Shown here piece after piece: positions 23,533 to 36,932 of a DNA stretch of 64,000 nucleotides; position 1 is the first letter of the stretch; every line of letters starts with the position of its first letter. The stretch is taken from positions 13,010,839-13,074,838 of the forward strand of contig CM049316.1 in NCBI GenBank assembly GCA_026874595.1, given 5' to 3'. The notes under the pieces are model-generated. The model saw only the letters and a program-made list of their open reading frames with translations, searched no databases and had not been told where the DNA came from. This DNA is from Sipunculus nudus. Its lineage: Eukaryota > Annelida > Sipuncula > Golfingiida > Sipunculidae. The translations under genes and the position numbers were made by a program.

Positions 23533-23943
23533 GACGTATGTACCAGAAAGATGTGCAGATTTCTCAAAATCTCTATCAGTCTTTACATTACACAGGGTAA
23601 TGCAATATCTCAAACAGGAGTGACTTTCTAACACCAGTTAAAAAGGACCATCTCAATCAAATCTTTATTGTTAAGATTTTTTTCAGGGCTTTATTTTATA
23701 CATAAATATCAGGTATAAGGAATTCCTTAAATGTGTGACCCAGGCTCACCTGCAATAATTTTAAGGACTTTTTTTTGTCAAGTTGCTAGGTTGTGAACTT
23801 GGGGATAAAGTCTACATACTATACTTCACTAAAAGCTAATATACAGTTCTGTAATGTTACACAGTTTAATCATGGCCTGATATCCATTGGCCTTTGTCAT
23901 GGAAGTAGGAAACATTGAACTTTGAGGTTTGCTTCCTGTTGAT

Positions 23944-23949
23944 AATAAA
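23944..23949 (+). terminator. Candidate polyadenylation signal for gene 1
   Basis: AATAAA lies 412 bp after the gene 1 stop codon. The matching part of gene 2 lacks the hexamer (ATTATTAAG). A further AATAAA occurs at 24725 and, in gene 2, at 47716. The 3' UTR end is not proven. Confidence 0.35.
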
Positions 23950-24164
23950 GATAAAATTCTTAAGACTCACTAACTTTTATACATTTGTTAGGAAAATAAA
24001 TCAACATAAATCACTGTTTTACAGTATCTTCTTTTATATCTATGTATATATGTACATACATATACTCACAAACACACACACATATATATAAATCACATAT
24101 ATATATATATATATAAATCAGATATGAATATATATATATCTATATATATGTCAGAGACAAGATT

Positions 24165-24450
24165 TAAATCCAGGCTGAATTTAACTTCACCTAGATGAGA
24201 TTGCGATTGTGATCTCACTTAGGCGAGATTGCCATTGTGATCTCACCTAGATGGATTTCAGACTTGCCTAAATGAGATCACATTCGCAATCTTGCATAGG
24301 TGAGATTTATATCAAGGTGAGATCAAAATCCATCAAGGAGAGGGCAAGGATTTTATTCTTACCTAGGCAAGTTTAAAATCTGTTTGGTATTATCCAGGCC
24401 AGTTTAAAATCCACCTGATATCACCTAGGTGAGTTAAAAATCTGCCTAGA
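24165..24450. repeat. Degenerate palindrome-rich repeats 3' of gene 1
   Basis: Segments such as GAGATTGCGATTGTGATCTC and GAGATTGCCATTGTGATCTC recur every ~36 bp in alternating orientation with CACCTAGATG/CACCTAGGTG. They are absent from the matching place after gene 2. Confidence 0.65.
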
Positions 24451-25590
24451 TTTGATAAATATAATGACCTAATCTTATTTTCTAATATTTTATGCATTGT
24501 TATTGACATTTGAAAGATGTTTTCAGTAAGATTTTCAATATTTTATCACTGAATGGTTATATATAATTAATATTAACAGAATATTATAATATTAATGTAA
24601 TAATTAACATTATATATATATACATGTATATATATATATTAATCTAAGTAATCTAAGTGTGTAGGGTACACACAGTTCTGACCAATGTCTGTGATATAGC
24701 TACATACACTTTAAATGTCTTAAGAATAAATGCACTGATAATAACTAATACTGATATATATATGAAGAGACACAAACACATACACGCATGATTGATGACC
24801 AGCTCAGAAAGCATGGGAATGATCAAATGATATATATTTATCACACTACTCAAGGAACATTCAAGTGGTGATGCTTCATTACAGGATAAAGATTATATAT
24901 GTTTATATGTAAATTTAGAAAAGAACATTTTTTATGTGTTTATAATACCATATAATGTATCACATGAAAATTTTGTATTAGAAATTCCAGGCTTCACTTC
25001 TTATATATATATATATATATGTATATGATAGTTTACTTTGTTAAATAAGTAATGAGTTAAACATTAATGTATAATCCACATTGTATTAGAGTCAATGAGT
25101 TTACTTATCATATGTTATTGTTAATATTATAGTTAAGAAATATATTGTAATATGTTAATTGATAATATCTGTAAATTAGACCACCAGCTGTGCTAACTGC
25201 TAGATGTCATGCCAGGTTATCTGTGTTGTGTCTAGAAGTTGTTGACGAGTTCTGTGTGCCTCGATCTGTGGTGACATACAATCAGAATGGTATTTGGTAT
25301 CGTGATCCGCCTGGCTTTTTACACTCAACACTTTACCATTACTGATGCATTCCTGTGTATCTTTTATATCAGAATAAACTTGGTTTTTTTTCAATGTTAA
25401 GGACTGTTTCTGTACTTTTCAATACTGACAAATGTTTTGTTGGAGCTACAAAAACTTTCCCTGACTGTTTGATGTTTCAGTACAATTAAGTATGACCTTG
25501 ATGATGAAGACCAAGGTCATGAACGGTTTCCAAACTTCAATTTTATAAAATGTGAACACTTGCAATAAATTTTCCATTCCAGAGGTAGAG

Positions 25591-27090
25591 GACTTGATAG
25601 TGGGTGTGTTGGAGGGCAGTTACAACACTTCTGTAGCTCTGTATATATTTTCTTAATTTAATAAATTTTATGCAGTTGCAATAAAACTACTGTCACCAGT
25701 ACTTAGGTGGAAGGACTCAGTGGGGGGTGAGGGGGGTGGGGATGGTGGGGGTTGAGTAACAACGCTTTTGCGTTTAATTCAAGAGTGCTTACAGGAAAAA
25801 AAGGTTATTCATAATTATTCAATATTCAAAAACAGGCAGATAGGTGGAAAAACAAAGCAAATCACTTTTATTCCAATTCCACTGAGGCAAGAGAATAAGG
25901 AACAAATGTTTGCACCAGATTCTAATATTTTTTATTACATCAAATTTTTTTTCTTCAAAGTTTACTATACATTTACAGTATAAAAAATATATCAGAAAAC
26001 TTAAGTTGATTCAAAATTCTAAATTGCATCAGAATTAATCTGTAGCTGGTTGGTCAGGTGACATCACATTTTGCATGAGGATGTAGTATTTTTTTTATAA
26101 AATATATTTTTTGAATTTGCAAAACAATAAACATATCTGAAAACAACACTTGATTCAGAATCCACAATTCTAAATTGCACCTTTATATATCCATGATTTG
26201 GCTCATATATTAGCAAATTTTGCCTACTGATTTGTTCAATTATATTTTAATTGAATGATCTAAACAGAAATTATTTTCTTAAAATAATTTGTGATCTGAC
26301 CTAATGTTGAAACTGAAGCATGTAGGCAGTTTGTTAATATAAGATCTATCCTATTACAATGCTCATTGCTTGGCTCTTTGATAAGCTGTTTACAATTCAG
26401 CAGTTTATACATTTGTTAATTTAGATCTTATTTCTTTATTGAACCAATTATTTAATTTTTATTAAATGTTAACACAATTGGTTTAATAACAACAAGGGAC
26501 CCATGGGTCACGGCGCTCAGCTGTTATATATGATAAAAAAATATGATTTTGAAATGAGGCACATGCTGGCTTTGTGTGGAAATAAATATAAGCTGTATTA
26601 TGAGTTGTTGGTGTTTAGCTTATGTATGATTTTGATAGTTTCTTTGGAGACAGGGAAGAGATTGATTTAATTTATTTTATTAACAAATTGAGTGCTACTG
26701 TCATACAGATTTTGACTTGGCCATATAACTGATAAGCAGCACATATAAGATAAGAGTTTAACTATTTATTAAAATTTAATAACAAATATTGTGCCAAATA
26801 TAATTTTTATTAAAAATAATAAGAGAATCATATGATTTTTTTAATAAAATATAACTGAAATGATTATTAAAATAATATTATAGAATATATTCATGAATGC
26901 ATTCATGAATACATTTTGAAAGTATTTGCACTGGTATTCAAATACTTTCATTTTTACCTGAATTCCCATTCTTATGCAAGAAATTTTATAATGGAGTACA
27001 TATTCATATTCATATTATATACATTTGCCACGTATTCGCACCATGTCTTGTATTTATTCAGTTTTATCCAAACAATGATGTTGAGAATCC
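25591..27090. other. Spacer between the two duplicated copies
   Basis: AT-rich. 25640-25760 resembles 3840-3960 and 29185-29280 (TTTAATAAATTTTATGCAGTT then a G-rich tract). 26492-26525 holds a truncated GGGACCCATGGGTCACGG element start. No gene is seen. Confidence 0.5.
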
Positions 27091-27094
27091 AGAA

Positions 27095-29005
27095 TATAAA
27101 CAAAGGACCCATGGGTCACGACAACCAGCTTAAGTTTGAAATTTTTGCAAATGCAAAATATGAAAAATATTCTATTGTAATGTTTTTCATTTATATAAGC
27201 ATATGAGAAGCTAAGAGGAAAGGGCCCTCCTACTTGGTTATAGTAAAGTTCTCAATATATGATTGCAAACTAATACTCTGACAAGACTGTCATGAAGAAA
27301 AACAGTAAAAGTTTTGAGATACTGTGATGCATATGAAAAATTTACAGATGGACAGGCAAGTGGACAGAATGGACTAATACCTTTATTTCACTTTCAAGGG
27401 AATAATGCATTTAGGTTTATATATAAGCCTATTTTTTTAGCATATCCACTTTTTTCATTAATAGTTTTTATCTGATTCATTATTTTTAATTACAAGTTTT
27501 ATAAATTTGTAATATAAAAACTGAAAATATAAGTTAAAATATTAGAATTCTAAGTTGCAATCATTATATATTCAGATTGTAGTTCATATTGGGTCATATT
27601 ATGCATACACATATATTTTATTATTTTTAAATCAAATGTTTAAACTGAATGTAAAAGAAAATAATGCCACAACATGGCATCTACAAAATTATTCCTTGAA
27701 TCCCTATTAAAAAGTTTTGCACATTGAAGTTTTCAGTACATGCTTAATTTTATTCACCGAAATAAAATAAAAGATTCAGTACATTTGATAAAATAAAAAC
27801 ATCTTTTCATATAAAGTATACACACTGTTGGTTGAAGGAGGGACAAACAATATCATTATGCTAATTACAATCTCAGCTGTAATTAATTACTGGAATTAAA
27901 AGTCAATTTCACACCTGGTGAAGTTTTACTCTTCTGAAGTAAAGCATTACTTATCTGATGAACATCCACACTTTTATAGCAATACATCACTTTCTGGACA
28001 CAATTAAATGTGCACTTTAATCATTGTAACCCTGTTGGCACAATACAAAATCTAAAATGTAGCATGCCCAAGAATAAAATAAAATACAGAAAATTATAAC
28101 ATTCATCTAGTTTATGCACCAGCTGGGGGGGAGGGGGGGGGGGGGGTGAGTGCAGGGCAGAGGGAAAGCCTACTAGTAGTGGCCAAGCTGGGCCAAGGTA
28201 AGCTGCCTGGGGTGGGTTACATAATGCAAGTGAAGGCTGTACTACCAGGTGGGCCAGATGTAAACAACACTTGACTTGGTGTATGAAAACTTGAATAAAA
28301 GCTACACTTTTCAAACAATTTCTGTGAAATTTCAGATTTTAAAAGATTAAATCCTTATGTATATATGCTGTGAAAATTAAATCAACAGTGCTTACAGGGA
28401 AAAAACGTGCCACTGCCAATTTTGGACAAAATTTAAGGTATTGATTTTTTATTAATGCTAATAACTTGAAAAATTTGCAAAATTCAGATCTAATTTTGGG
28501 TAAACAATTGAATCTTGATTAAATAAAGTTATATTCCTGAAAAAAAGTCTCCAGCTTCAGCAATTCTCATGTTAAATGAGCAAATATATTTCCTGATTTT
28601 TTAAAAATTGCATTATATTTGGGCCTATAACTTCAAAATAATACCTAATACTGACCTAATTTTTGGTATGTGCACAGAAAATGTATGGAAAAATATGAAT
28701 ACTAAATAAGATCAAAAACAGATCAGTGGTTTTTATATTAGATAGCCTTGAAGTGTAACAATGGCTTTTTCATGGAAAACGGAGGTTTTTCCTTAATATC
28801 TCGAAGGAACAAAGTTCTAATGACCCAATTTATGGTATGGTAGGAAATTTTGGGGACATCTAATGGTATGCAGAATTTTGGATTTGTAGGTCCAACAGTT
28901 TTAAAACGTGCCCTGTTAACGGCCGGATGGCCGGCTGGCCGGACGGACTGACGACGGACAAAGGACCACGACTATAGCTCAGATGACTTATAGTCAGCTG
29001 AGCTA
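27095..29005 (+). mobile_element. Hairpin-ended ~1.9-kb non-autonomous element, copy 2
   Basis: Near full-length match to 1305-3201, ending GGACGGACTGACGACGG and the TAGCTCAG...CTGAGCTA hairpin at 28974-29004. It has a poly-G run at about 28126-28146. Confidence 0.6.
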
Positions 29006-29258
29006 AAAATAGGATCTAACTGAACAAATGTGTAAACTGCTGAATTGTCAACAGCTTGTCAAAGTTGTCAACAACTTATCATTTTAAAAAATGTTAACAC
29101 TTGTAAAAAAAGTTTCCAGTCCACAGGTGGAAGGACTTGATTGTAGGTGTGGTGGGGGAGGGAGGGTTGATACAGATGGGAGTTGCAACACCTCTGAATA
29201 TATTTTCTTTATTTAATACATTTTATGCAGTTGCAATAGAACTATGACCCAAGTGCTC

Positions 29259-29280
29259 GGGGGGGGGGGGGGGGGGGGGG
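29259..29280 (+). repeat. Poly-G tract of about 22 bases
   Basis: An uninterrupted G run after AAGTGCTC. The homologous place in copy 1 (3915-3960) has broken G runs and a related site lies at 25720-25752. It could form a quadruplex and is error-prone in sequencing. Confidence 0.85.
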
Positions 29281-29739
29281 AAGCGGATGATGGAAGTAAC
29301 ATCACCTTTGCATATACATACAGGATAAGAAATTTAATTCAACATGGCTGAAAGGGAAAAAAGTACAGTTGGTCCTGCTTAACTGTATATCATATAATTG
29401 TATAAAATAATAAAAACCTAAACCTTTTCTTAGGGTTTCTTATAAAATTCTCTGTTTTCATAAATATCTGATAAATGTATTTATCTGTTAATTATATTAA
29501 AAAAACCGGAACAGAATAGAAGTTTATTTAGGAAAAAGGCCTCAGGCCCAAAGTTTCAAACATTTCAATAAATATTCAATTTTAATAATCAATCAAATGG
29601 AAGGTAGCAGTCTTATATTTTCTAATAAACACTGCCATTAACACAAGTAACAGAACTGCATATTTACCTACATACACTATAAATCTTGGACCACTGACCA
29701 TTCCATCCTCTATATGCCTCACCAGACTGGCTAAAATAG

Positions 29740-32700
29740 TCTACCTCCTTTCATAACATGCTTAATTAAATGTGTGTTGACAAGTTAACTCTAAAACAAT
29801 GGACATGGACATACCCTGTCACAGGGTATGTTCATAATAAACATAGGACACTCTATAAACACAGACTTTGATCTGAGTGCATCATGTAAACCATCAAACT
29901 ATGGATATGTTTTATGATTTTATGATAAAATTACTTCAGAAAACAGTATCCATTTGTTTGTATAGTTAATTCAAAGTACGAGTCTGCATTTACTGGCCTT
30001 ATGTGGCCTCTGACCTTATTGACCTTTGACACATTCACTTGATATGCATGCAGCCAGACATTCACACTGCATACTCACATTGGTTTTAAAGAGTAACAAT
30101 CTCTGGTTGACTTTCCTAGAATTTTTTTTTATACTACACTTGAACAGGTAACCTATACAAACAGATAAATGCAGAGTAATTCTCTATTTCTTTTGTTGAA
30201 ACAAATAAAATGGTTAATGGTAAATCAAAATCCTTTAAGAATTGTATAAAACCTTTTCACAAACTTTGAAATATTCATGTGATCAGTAAGCTGTCTGCCA
30301 TTTGCAGTATTTGGAAACAGGTTAATATTCAGTATTTTCCCCATAGAGAATGTAAAAATTATAAAAAAAAAATAAAATATATAAACTAATTAATTGAAAC
30401 ATCATTCAAAGAAAAATGTAATAACTCACTCTGAAAGCACTAAATGATACAGAAAACATGTACAAGCCATCCTATAACAACTCATGGTATCATAGTGACG
30501 GCTACAACCTTGAAGATTAGCTTCCCGCCTATTTTAATAGCCCGCTTAAATGAATATTATCAATTGACAAATGTGATATTCAATTAAATGGGATCAAATG
30601 TATTCATAATTATTAAATATTTGACAAGTGAGCCAGTGGTCATGACCCTCAGCTGTTTTGAAAGACATTCACAAAAGAAATTTTATCATCTGAATGCCAA
30701 ATTTTGTAGGTGGTATCCCAATTCAAGTGAAGCATATAGTTAAATGATACGGATAACAGAGACCCAAGTTCAGGATTCAGAGGAGACTTTTTCATGGACC
30801 TCCAAGGATTTAAAGTTAGAAGTTTCTAAGTCAAATGGTTACAATTTGTGCCCTGTTAACAGATGACCACATCTTTGAATGTATCAAAAATAGAGAAAAA
30901 AAATTGTAAAAATTAAAAAAAAGTACAGGTGGCACTATTAGTCTGCATGAACTGATGTAACACTCTATGATGAATATGTATCCCAGGAATCATGATGATC
31001 AATGCATTAGTTGTTCAGATACTGGAGCTTTTGTATCAAATTTTAATAATTCTGGGTGGTACTACTAGGCCCCATAGCTCCAAGGATATGGGTAACAGAG
31101 ACCTAATATAAGGTTTCCTAGGAGATTTTTTTTATGGACCACCTTGGATGTCAATTTAGAAGATTCCAGGTCCAGCAGTTATGATTTGTGCCTGGTTAAC
31201 AGACAGACTGACAAAAGGACGACAGACAAGTACTAATCACTAGAGCTCAGATGGCTTTCAGTCAGCTGAGCAAAAAACAGGCAGATAAATGGAAAAACAC
31301 AGCATATTCCAATGCCACTGAGGCAGGAGAATAATAAATGAATGTTTGCATTAGAACCTCATTTTTTATTACATCAATTTTTTCAAGTTAATAAATTTTA
31401 AAATACATTTACAGTATAACATATAAATTTGAACATTAAAGTTGATTTACAATTTCATCAGAATCTATAGATAATTTGGTCAGGTGACATCACATTATGC
31501 AAAAAGATGTATTAACTAAGGTTAACAGTGTTTTTCATATCAAGGCCCTGCAGTTTTTAGGAGTCTCAACAAAATAAGTGACCAATAGGTCATGATTTCA
31601 GCTGACAAGCATAATATAATCGGAGTATTCTTACAACTGTTGTCCTATTTAGAAGAAAATGATTGCAAATGTTGTGAAAATTTTGGGATGAGGCAGGAAG
31701 ATTTGCACAAAAGTTGGTGAGGCTAGCGCTTGTAGTTTCTGAGATTGTTATACTAGTATGCTTACTTGACTTATTGACTAAGTTCAAATTCCTGTAACCA
31801 GTCCAAAATTCATCAAACCCAAACTGTTTGAATAATTTTGAGAGAGCTTGTCTCTGGGATCATTTCTGTGAATCATTAAACAATTAGGCTGAATGATTTC
31901 AGAAAAGAAGATTTTCAAAGGTTGTTAGCTTTTTCCCTGTAAAATGTAAGTTAATGCAGGTGGAGCCACAAATAGCACCATATTGGTCCTCTGACATTAC
32001 AACCAGAACACTGGCTGCCAGATTGCTTTTACATCTAGATCTGAGGATCATATTATAAAGCCCCGTGTGGATGAAAATATTTTTGTTGTTTTTTATGATC
32101 CTTCATGGCCTACAGGTAAACTGTCAATTGACATAAACCAGACTAATTGTAACATTTTTGAGTGTACTTAAAAATAACACCCAACATTAGTGAGAAAAAT
32201 TTCTGTTTTAACTCAGCTTATTGGTGAGCCCCTCTGCATGTTTGTTAAACTTCTGATGGCATGAATACAGGCATGGCACAGGGTTCTATAGACACAGCCA
32301 CTTGTACATGATACAGGAAATGACGCATTACCATAGAGGTGGGGTTTCAGTTTAGGGTGCAAAGTTCATATGTTTTCTCTTGTGTTTATTCATCATTCGT
32401 AGCATAATGTTCAGATTATGGGCTGTTTACCACAATATGATTGCACCATGATGGAAGACCACTGTGATGCAATCCTCAATATTGCTTGTATCACGACTCA
32501 AGTAGGCTTAATAGTCTAATTATCACTGCCTACTGAGTCAGGTTGTCACGGCTACGCCACAAAAAGCTCAATCCCACAACATGTGATATGTGACACAGTT
32601 TTGCATATAATTTGGAGATGCTAGTTGCTGCCATTTCTGATAAAGAAATTATGGGTAAATGTACTGATGACAAATGACCCTTGTACAATAAAGGTTGATG

Positions 32701-34920
32701 CAGGTGGCACCACCAATACCTCAATTTCAAATATGAGTCATGTGACAAATATCTGCATAAAATTTGATGAAGATAGCTTCAGCCATTTATGATATTGTTA
32801 TTTTAGTGTCCTTTTTTGGCCAAAAGCCTGAGTTCATGCAGCTTCCTGTAACTCAACCAAATTTCACAAAACTGGAACAGTTCAAACAAACTTGATAGAG
32901 ATTGTTTCAGAGATAACCCCTGTGAAATATTGAACAATTTGGCCTGACAGTTTTGGAGATGAAGATTTTAAAGTATTTTTAGCTTTTTCCCCAATAAAAT
33001 CTCAGTAAATGCAGATCCCAAAAAAATTCGCAAAATCCAATAAAGATTTTCAGATGACTGATTTTTTGCATAAAATTTGATGATGCTAGCTCAAATGGTT
33101 TTTAAGATAGCATGGTTAAAGTACAGATGACAGTCAACAGCTGACAGACTACTCCACACCATCGCATAAGCTCAAAGGTTCGCTAAAAATACTGCTGGTG
33201 CCACCACCAGTCTTCATGAAATAATTAAACAAGTCATGACCAATATTAATGCAAGGTTTTCAAAGCAATCCATGTATTATGCTCCCGAGGCAGCAGAAAT
33301 CTTGCACTACTAAAGAAGCTACTGATTTTCCTACTGCCTGGTTTGACGCTTCTAAAGGAGCTACTGATTTTCCTGCTGCCTGGTTGGACGGTATATGATA
33401 CATTTAGACACCAGGGGGTGAGTCGTAGTCTGGCAGCCAACCAAATGTCAGTTAAAAAACACTTGGCAGGCATCATGGCTCAAGATCTGCCCAAAGCTGC
33501 CCTTCAAGTGCACTAAAGTGGTTACTCATAGTAAAAAAAGTCAATTTTAATTGCTCCCTCTACATTCTCGCATCATTGACTGATTTGATTATGATATTAC
33601 AACTATGTTAGGGTATTCATGTATCCTTTTGCCAGCAAAACGGAAACCAGCCACTTGGTGTGCACTGAACCTATGTTGTTTCATTTGGTTTGAATTACAG
33701 CTCAATGGCAAGGCATCCTTTGTACACAATGATCTGTGAAAACAAGGCTTGGGGCCATTCTCTCTGAGCCTGTGTGCTGTTAAATGGTTACCGGGTGATG
33801 AGATGTCACTCAAAACAAAATGAACAACACTGGCTCTGTGTATTCTGGCAGATCCAGAGGAGGGGTCCAGGGGGCCTGAACCCCTTCCTTTTGAGCTGCA
33901 TTTAAGTTTTTTTTCCAGGGATTTGTACCAATTTTTCTGGCCTGGACCCCTCACTTTCTGGGTCAGGGTGACATTTTTTAGGGTTTTCTTACTAATATTT
34001 CCTGGTTGGACCCTCCCCTTTCCAATTTACTGGATCTGCCCCTGTGATATAAGTTACACCCCTAATAGTGTGCCTGTGCACCTATAATTTTTATAAAACA
34101 CTGATTAGCAGGTGAATTGTAGCCTTAAAAACCTGCGATGGAGTCAACAGTATGGCCAAAAGTGACAAGTCTTTTTATAGTTGATTAATGTTATGTTTCT
34201 ATGCCAGGCCTGGTTCCCCTGTGCAACCTGTGATATCAGGAAAAAATATTTACTCAATTGATTATCAATCACGTAGCAGAAACTATGGTTGAAAAACACC
34301 TGCCTTGTGGCTTGGTGTAAAGGAGTATATATATATATGCGCAAATATAATCCTGATGACAAAAATGTTCATGCATGCACTGAAAGACCAACAATACAGA
34401 GGTGTCCTAAAAAGGTGTTAGCCAAACACTCTTAGCTCACTTATGATCAGGCCACCATAAAAAAACATTTTTGTTTGAGGTTGAGTGCTGGTTTTTTTTT
34501 TTGTTTTTTTTTTGCTACTTATCTGCCAGCAATTATGATTATATAGTTATTTTTTTACAGTAATCAGCCTGAACAGTTAACATGACATATAATACAATCC
34601 CATGAGTCAGCACATTCAAAAGATTCAACAGTCACAGTTAAACTGCAGGCTAAAACTGCATCAAAATGAGCATCTTAACTTTTAAATCAGTATCTGATAC
34701 TACTTTATAACATCAAAGTTCTGTTGAGTCCACACATAGCGCCACATAGTTTTTTTTGGGTAATGGGTCATGTTTAGCCAAAGAAAATATTACTATTTGC
34801 TATTGACAAAGGAAATGCATATTAGCAAAATATGCAAAGAAATCTGTTACATATTAACTTGTGATAAAATTTGCTCCCCTGAATTTTGTAAATGCTAATG
34901 CTCAAGATTGCACAGATCTG
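29740..34920. other. Extra sequence in duplication copy 2
   Basis: Absent from copy 1 at about 4370. It contains two copies of the hairpin/GGTCATG family (about 30624-31275, ending GAGCTCAGATGGC...CAGCTGAGC, and one starting about 31571), sequence like 25830-26090 (about 31275-31500), and unique AT-rich DNA. No gene is supported. Confidence 0.5.
30624..31275 (+). repeat. Shorter member of the hairpin-ended family
   Basis: It starts AGTGAGCCAGTGGTCATGAC and CTCAGCTG, and ends GACAGACTGAC...AGAGCTCAGATGGCTTTC then CAGTCAGCTGAGC, a degenerate form of the same hairpin in a ~650-bp element. Confidence 0.6.
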
Positions 34921-36500
34921 GGTGGCGGACAACAGCGCAGGTTTCATGGTTCAAATAATGATTGAACTTTCACATGGAGGCCTAGAATTCTCCAAAATGC
35001 TTTCTCAGTAGGTGTATGTAGAGTTTGAACTGTGAAATTCAGATTTTATTTTGTGAATTGTGAACTGATTGCATATGGCTGATACCAGTACGTCATCCAT
35101 TTCAAGAAGCCAAATGAAAAACCTTTGACCTAGTTAGATTTTCTAAACCTCCCCCTTGAATTTCTGAACGCTTGGATTCTGACCTTTAATCACTTGGGGA
35201 CACCTGCGATGTGTGCTGTAAAATGTCCATACATGACAAATAATTTAGGAGCCAGAATCATGCAGGCAGTAGTCTTGTGGATCGGAACAATAGAAAAATT
35301 GTGGTAATACCTGGGGGACTGAATATCAAGGCACTCATTGGTCATGGCGCTCAGACGAATTTTGTAAAATTTTAGCGAATGCAGCATGTACTTATTTCTA
35401 TTTTTTATATATTAGCATCTGAAAAGCTAAGAGGAAATGGCCTTGCTATTTGGTGATAATAAAATTCAAAATATATGAATGCACGACAAATAGTATATAT
35501 GCAGTTTTTGGACTACATTGTACATCTAATTTAAGGTACAGGAGCCTCTAATGATAAAATATTTGTAAAACTGTCTGTATATCTTAACTATTTGAAAGTA
35601 ATACATCATTAAAATACCCACTGGGAATGTATGAAACCCTGTAAAATATAGAATAAGGAAGAAAGTTGAGATCAACTCTTGCATAATAATACAACTTCAA
35701 TTTATTGACTTAAAAAAATACTGTAAAAAAATTGTACATCTTCAATTGAGCATAAACTAAATCTAATAAGTATTTATTGTACTCTGTTATATATACCTGA
35801 AACCATTTAATCATGCAATAAGGGGAAAAGGTTATGGGCCTGAGAGTTATTTTAAAGGATATATTTGATAAACATAAAATGTTTAAATGTAATTAATAAT
35901 TCTAAATACAGTTAAAAGATATGGCAAAAAGGAGCTAAAGATTATATTCCAGGGAAGTGTGCCCTAATTCTTGATTGAGTGTACCAGTGGTATGCATGGC
36001 AAGAGCAATTAATTGAATGCTCCACACTTTTATAGCAATAGATCACTTTGTTGGCACAATTAAATGTGTACTTTATTCATAGTAACCCCTTGTAATACAA
36101 ACAAAATATCCATAATGTAACAAAAGTGAAGAATAAAAATGACTTCAATAAGAAAATTATAATATTAATTTAGTTGATGCATTCTTTCTGTGTGTGTGTG
36201 TGTGTGGAGGGGGGGGGAGGAATTATAATATTCATCCAGTTTATGCATCCTGTTTAGGGAGGAGGGGTGCAGAGAGAAAGTCAAGCTAAGCTGGACCAAG
36301 TGGTAGCCCAGCAAAGCTTAGTTTTTTCTATTATTTTTGTGTCACATTCTCAGAGTCTTAAACTCACACTTGTGAACTTAGGTGTCCATTAAAGGATAGA
36401 CTATCTGACAAGTTTACAAGATGACACAATGTTTTATTTTTCTATAAATTATAAATTATAAAAAAAAAATACCTTTGGCAACTGGTTGGCCTTTACTATA

Positions 36501-36511
36501 TGAACACACAC

Positions 36512-36566
<55 letters not shown>
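36501..36566. repeat. (TA)n microsatellite upstream of gene 2
   Basis: A long AT/TA run about 350 bp before the gene 2 start. The gene 1 counterpart at about 9429-9481 is shorter and interrupted. Confidence 0.85.
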
Positions 36567-36568
<2 letters not shown>

Positions 36569-36791
36569 ATATATATACTCTTATACTGAACAAAAATTTA
36601 AAACAATAAATAAAATTCCTCCCTCCCTCCCTACTGGAAATGTTTTCTCACCTGTTCAACAAGAAACATTTTTTTTTTATGATGGCCTCAGGTAAGGATC
36701 CACCAAACAAGAGTGGGATACCTTCAGCCACTAAAAAAAGAACATGTCAGGGCCCCTTGGAAACAGTCGTTATGGTAGACCCAAACAAGTT

Positions 36792-36846
36792 GTTGGCTTG
36801 GCAACAATCTGAGTGGGTATAAATACAGCCTTGCGTTTGTTAGTCA
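36792..36846 (+). promoter_or_regulatory. Gene 2 core promoter with X-box-like palindrome and TATA
   Basis: GTTGGCTTGGCAAC at 36792-36805 matches the RFX palindrome at 12 of 14 positions, and TATAAATA begins at 36818, again 26 bp from the palindrome start. An initiator-like TCA lies near 36846. The mismatches sit in the left half and spacer, whereas in gene 1 they sit in the right half. Confidence 0.68.
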
Positions 36847-36917
36847 TCCTTTCAAGTTAGATAAGGACTAAGTGAGCCCCACATCACAGTTAACCAGGGA
36901 AAGGATTTAAAGGTGAC

Positions 36918-36932
36918 ATGGAAACTAAAATG
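36918..36932 (+). CDS. Gene 2 exon 1 (METKM)
   Basis: It is identical in coding sequence to gene 1 exon 1, with context GACATGG and donor GTATGT. It follows TATA (36818) by 100 bp, within one base of gene 1. Confidence 0.82.

Larger units (their letters stand above)
1310..25590. repeat. Segmental duplication, copy 1 (contains gene 1)
   Basis: Ordered matches to 27095-48510 run from the GACCCATGGGTCACG element through gene 1 and its 3' flank to TGACCTTGATGATGA (about 25493). Both copies are in the same orientation, offset by about 25.8 kb on the left and 27.1 kb at the gene starts; the difference comes from private insertions. Edges are by eye. Confidence 0.7.
23533..25590 (+). other. Gene 1 3' flank
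   Basis: It aligns in part with 46938-48510 downstream of gene 2 and contains the probable 3' UTR. AT microsatellites occur at about 24080-24150 and 25003-25022. The stretch at about 25195-25400 (CTAGATGTCATGCCAGG...) is the best-conserved block near the end of the duplicated segment. No other gene is supported. Confidence 0.5.
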
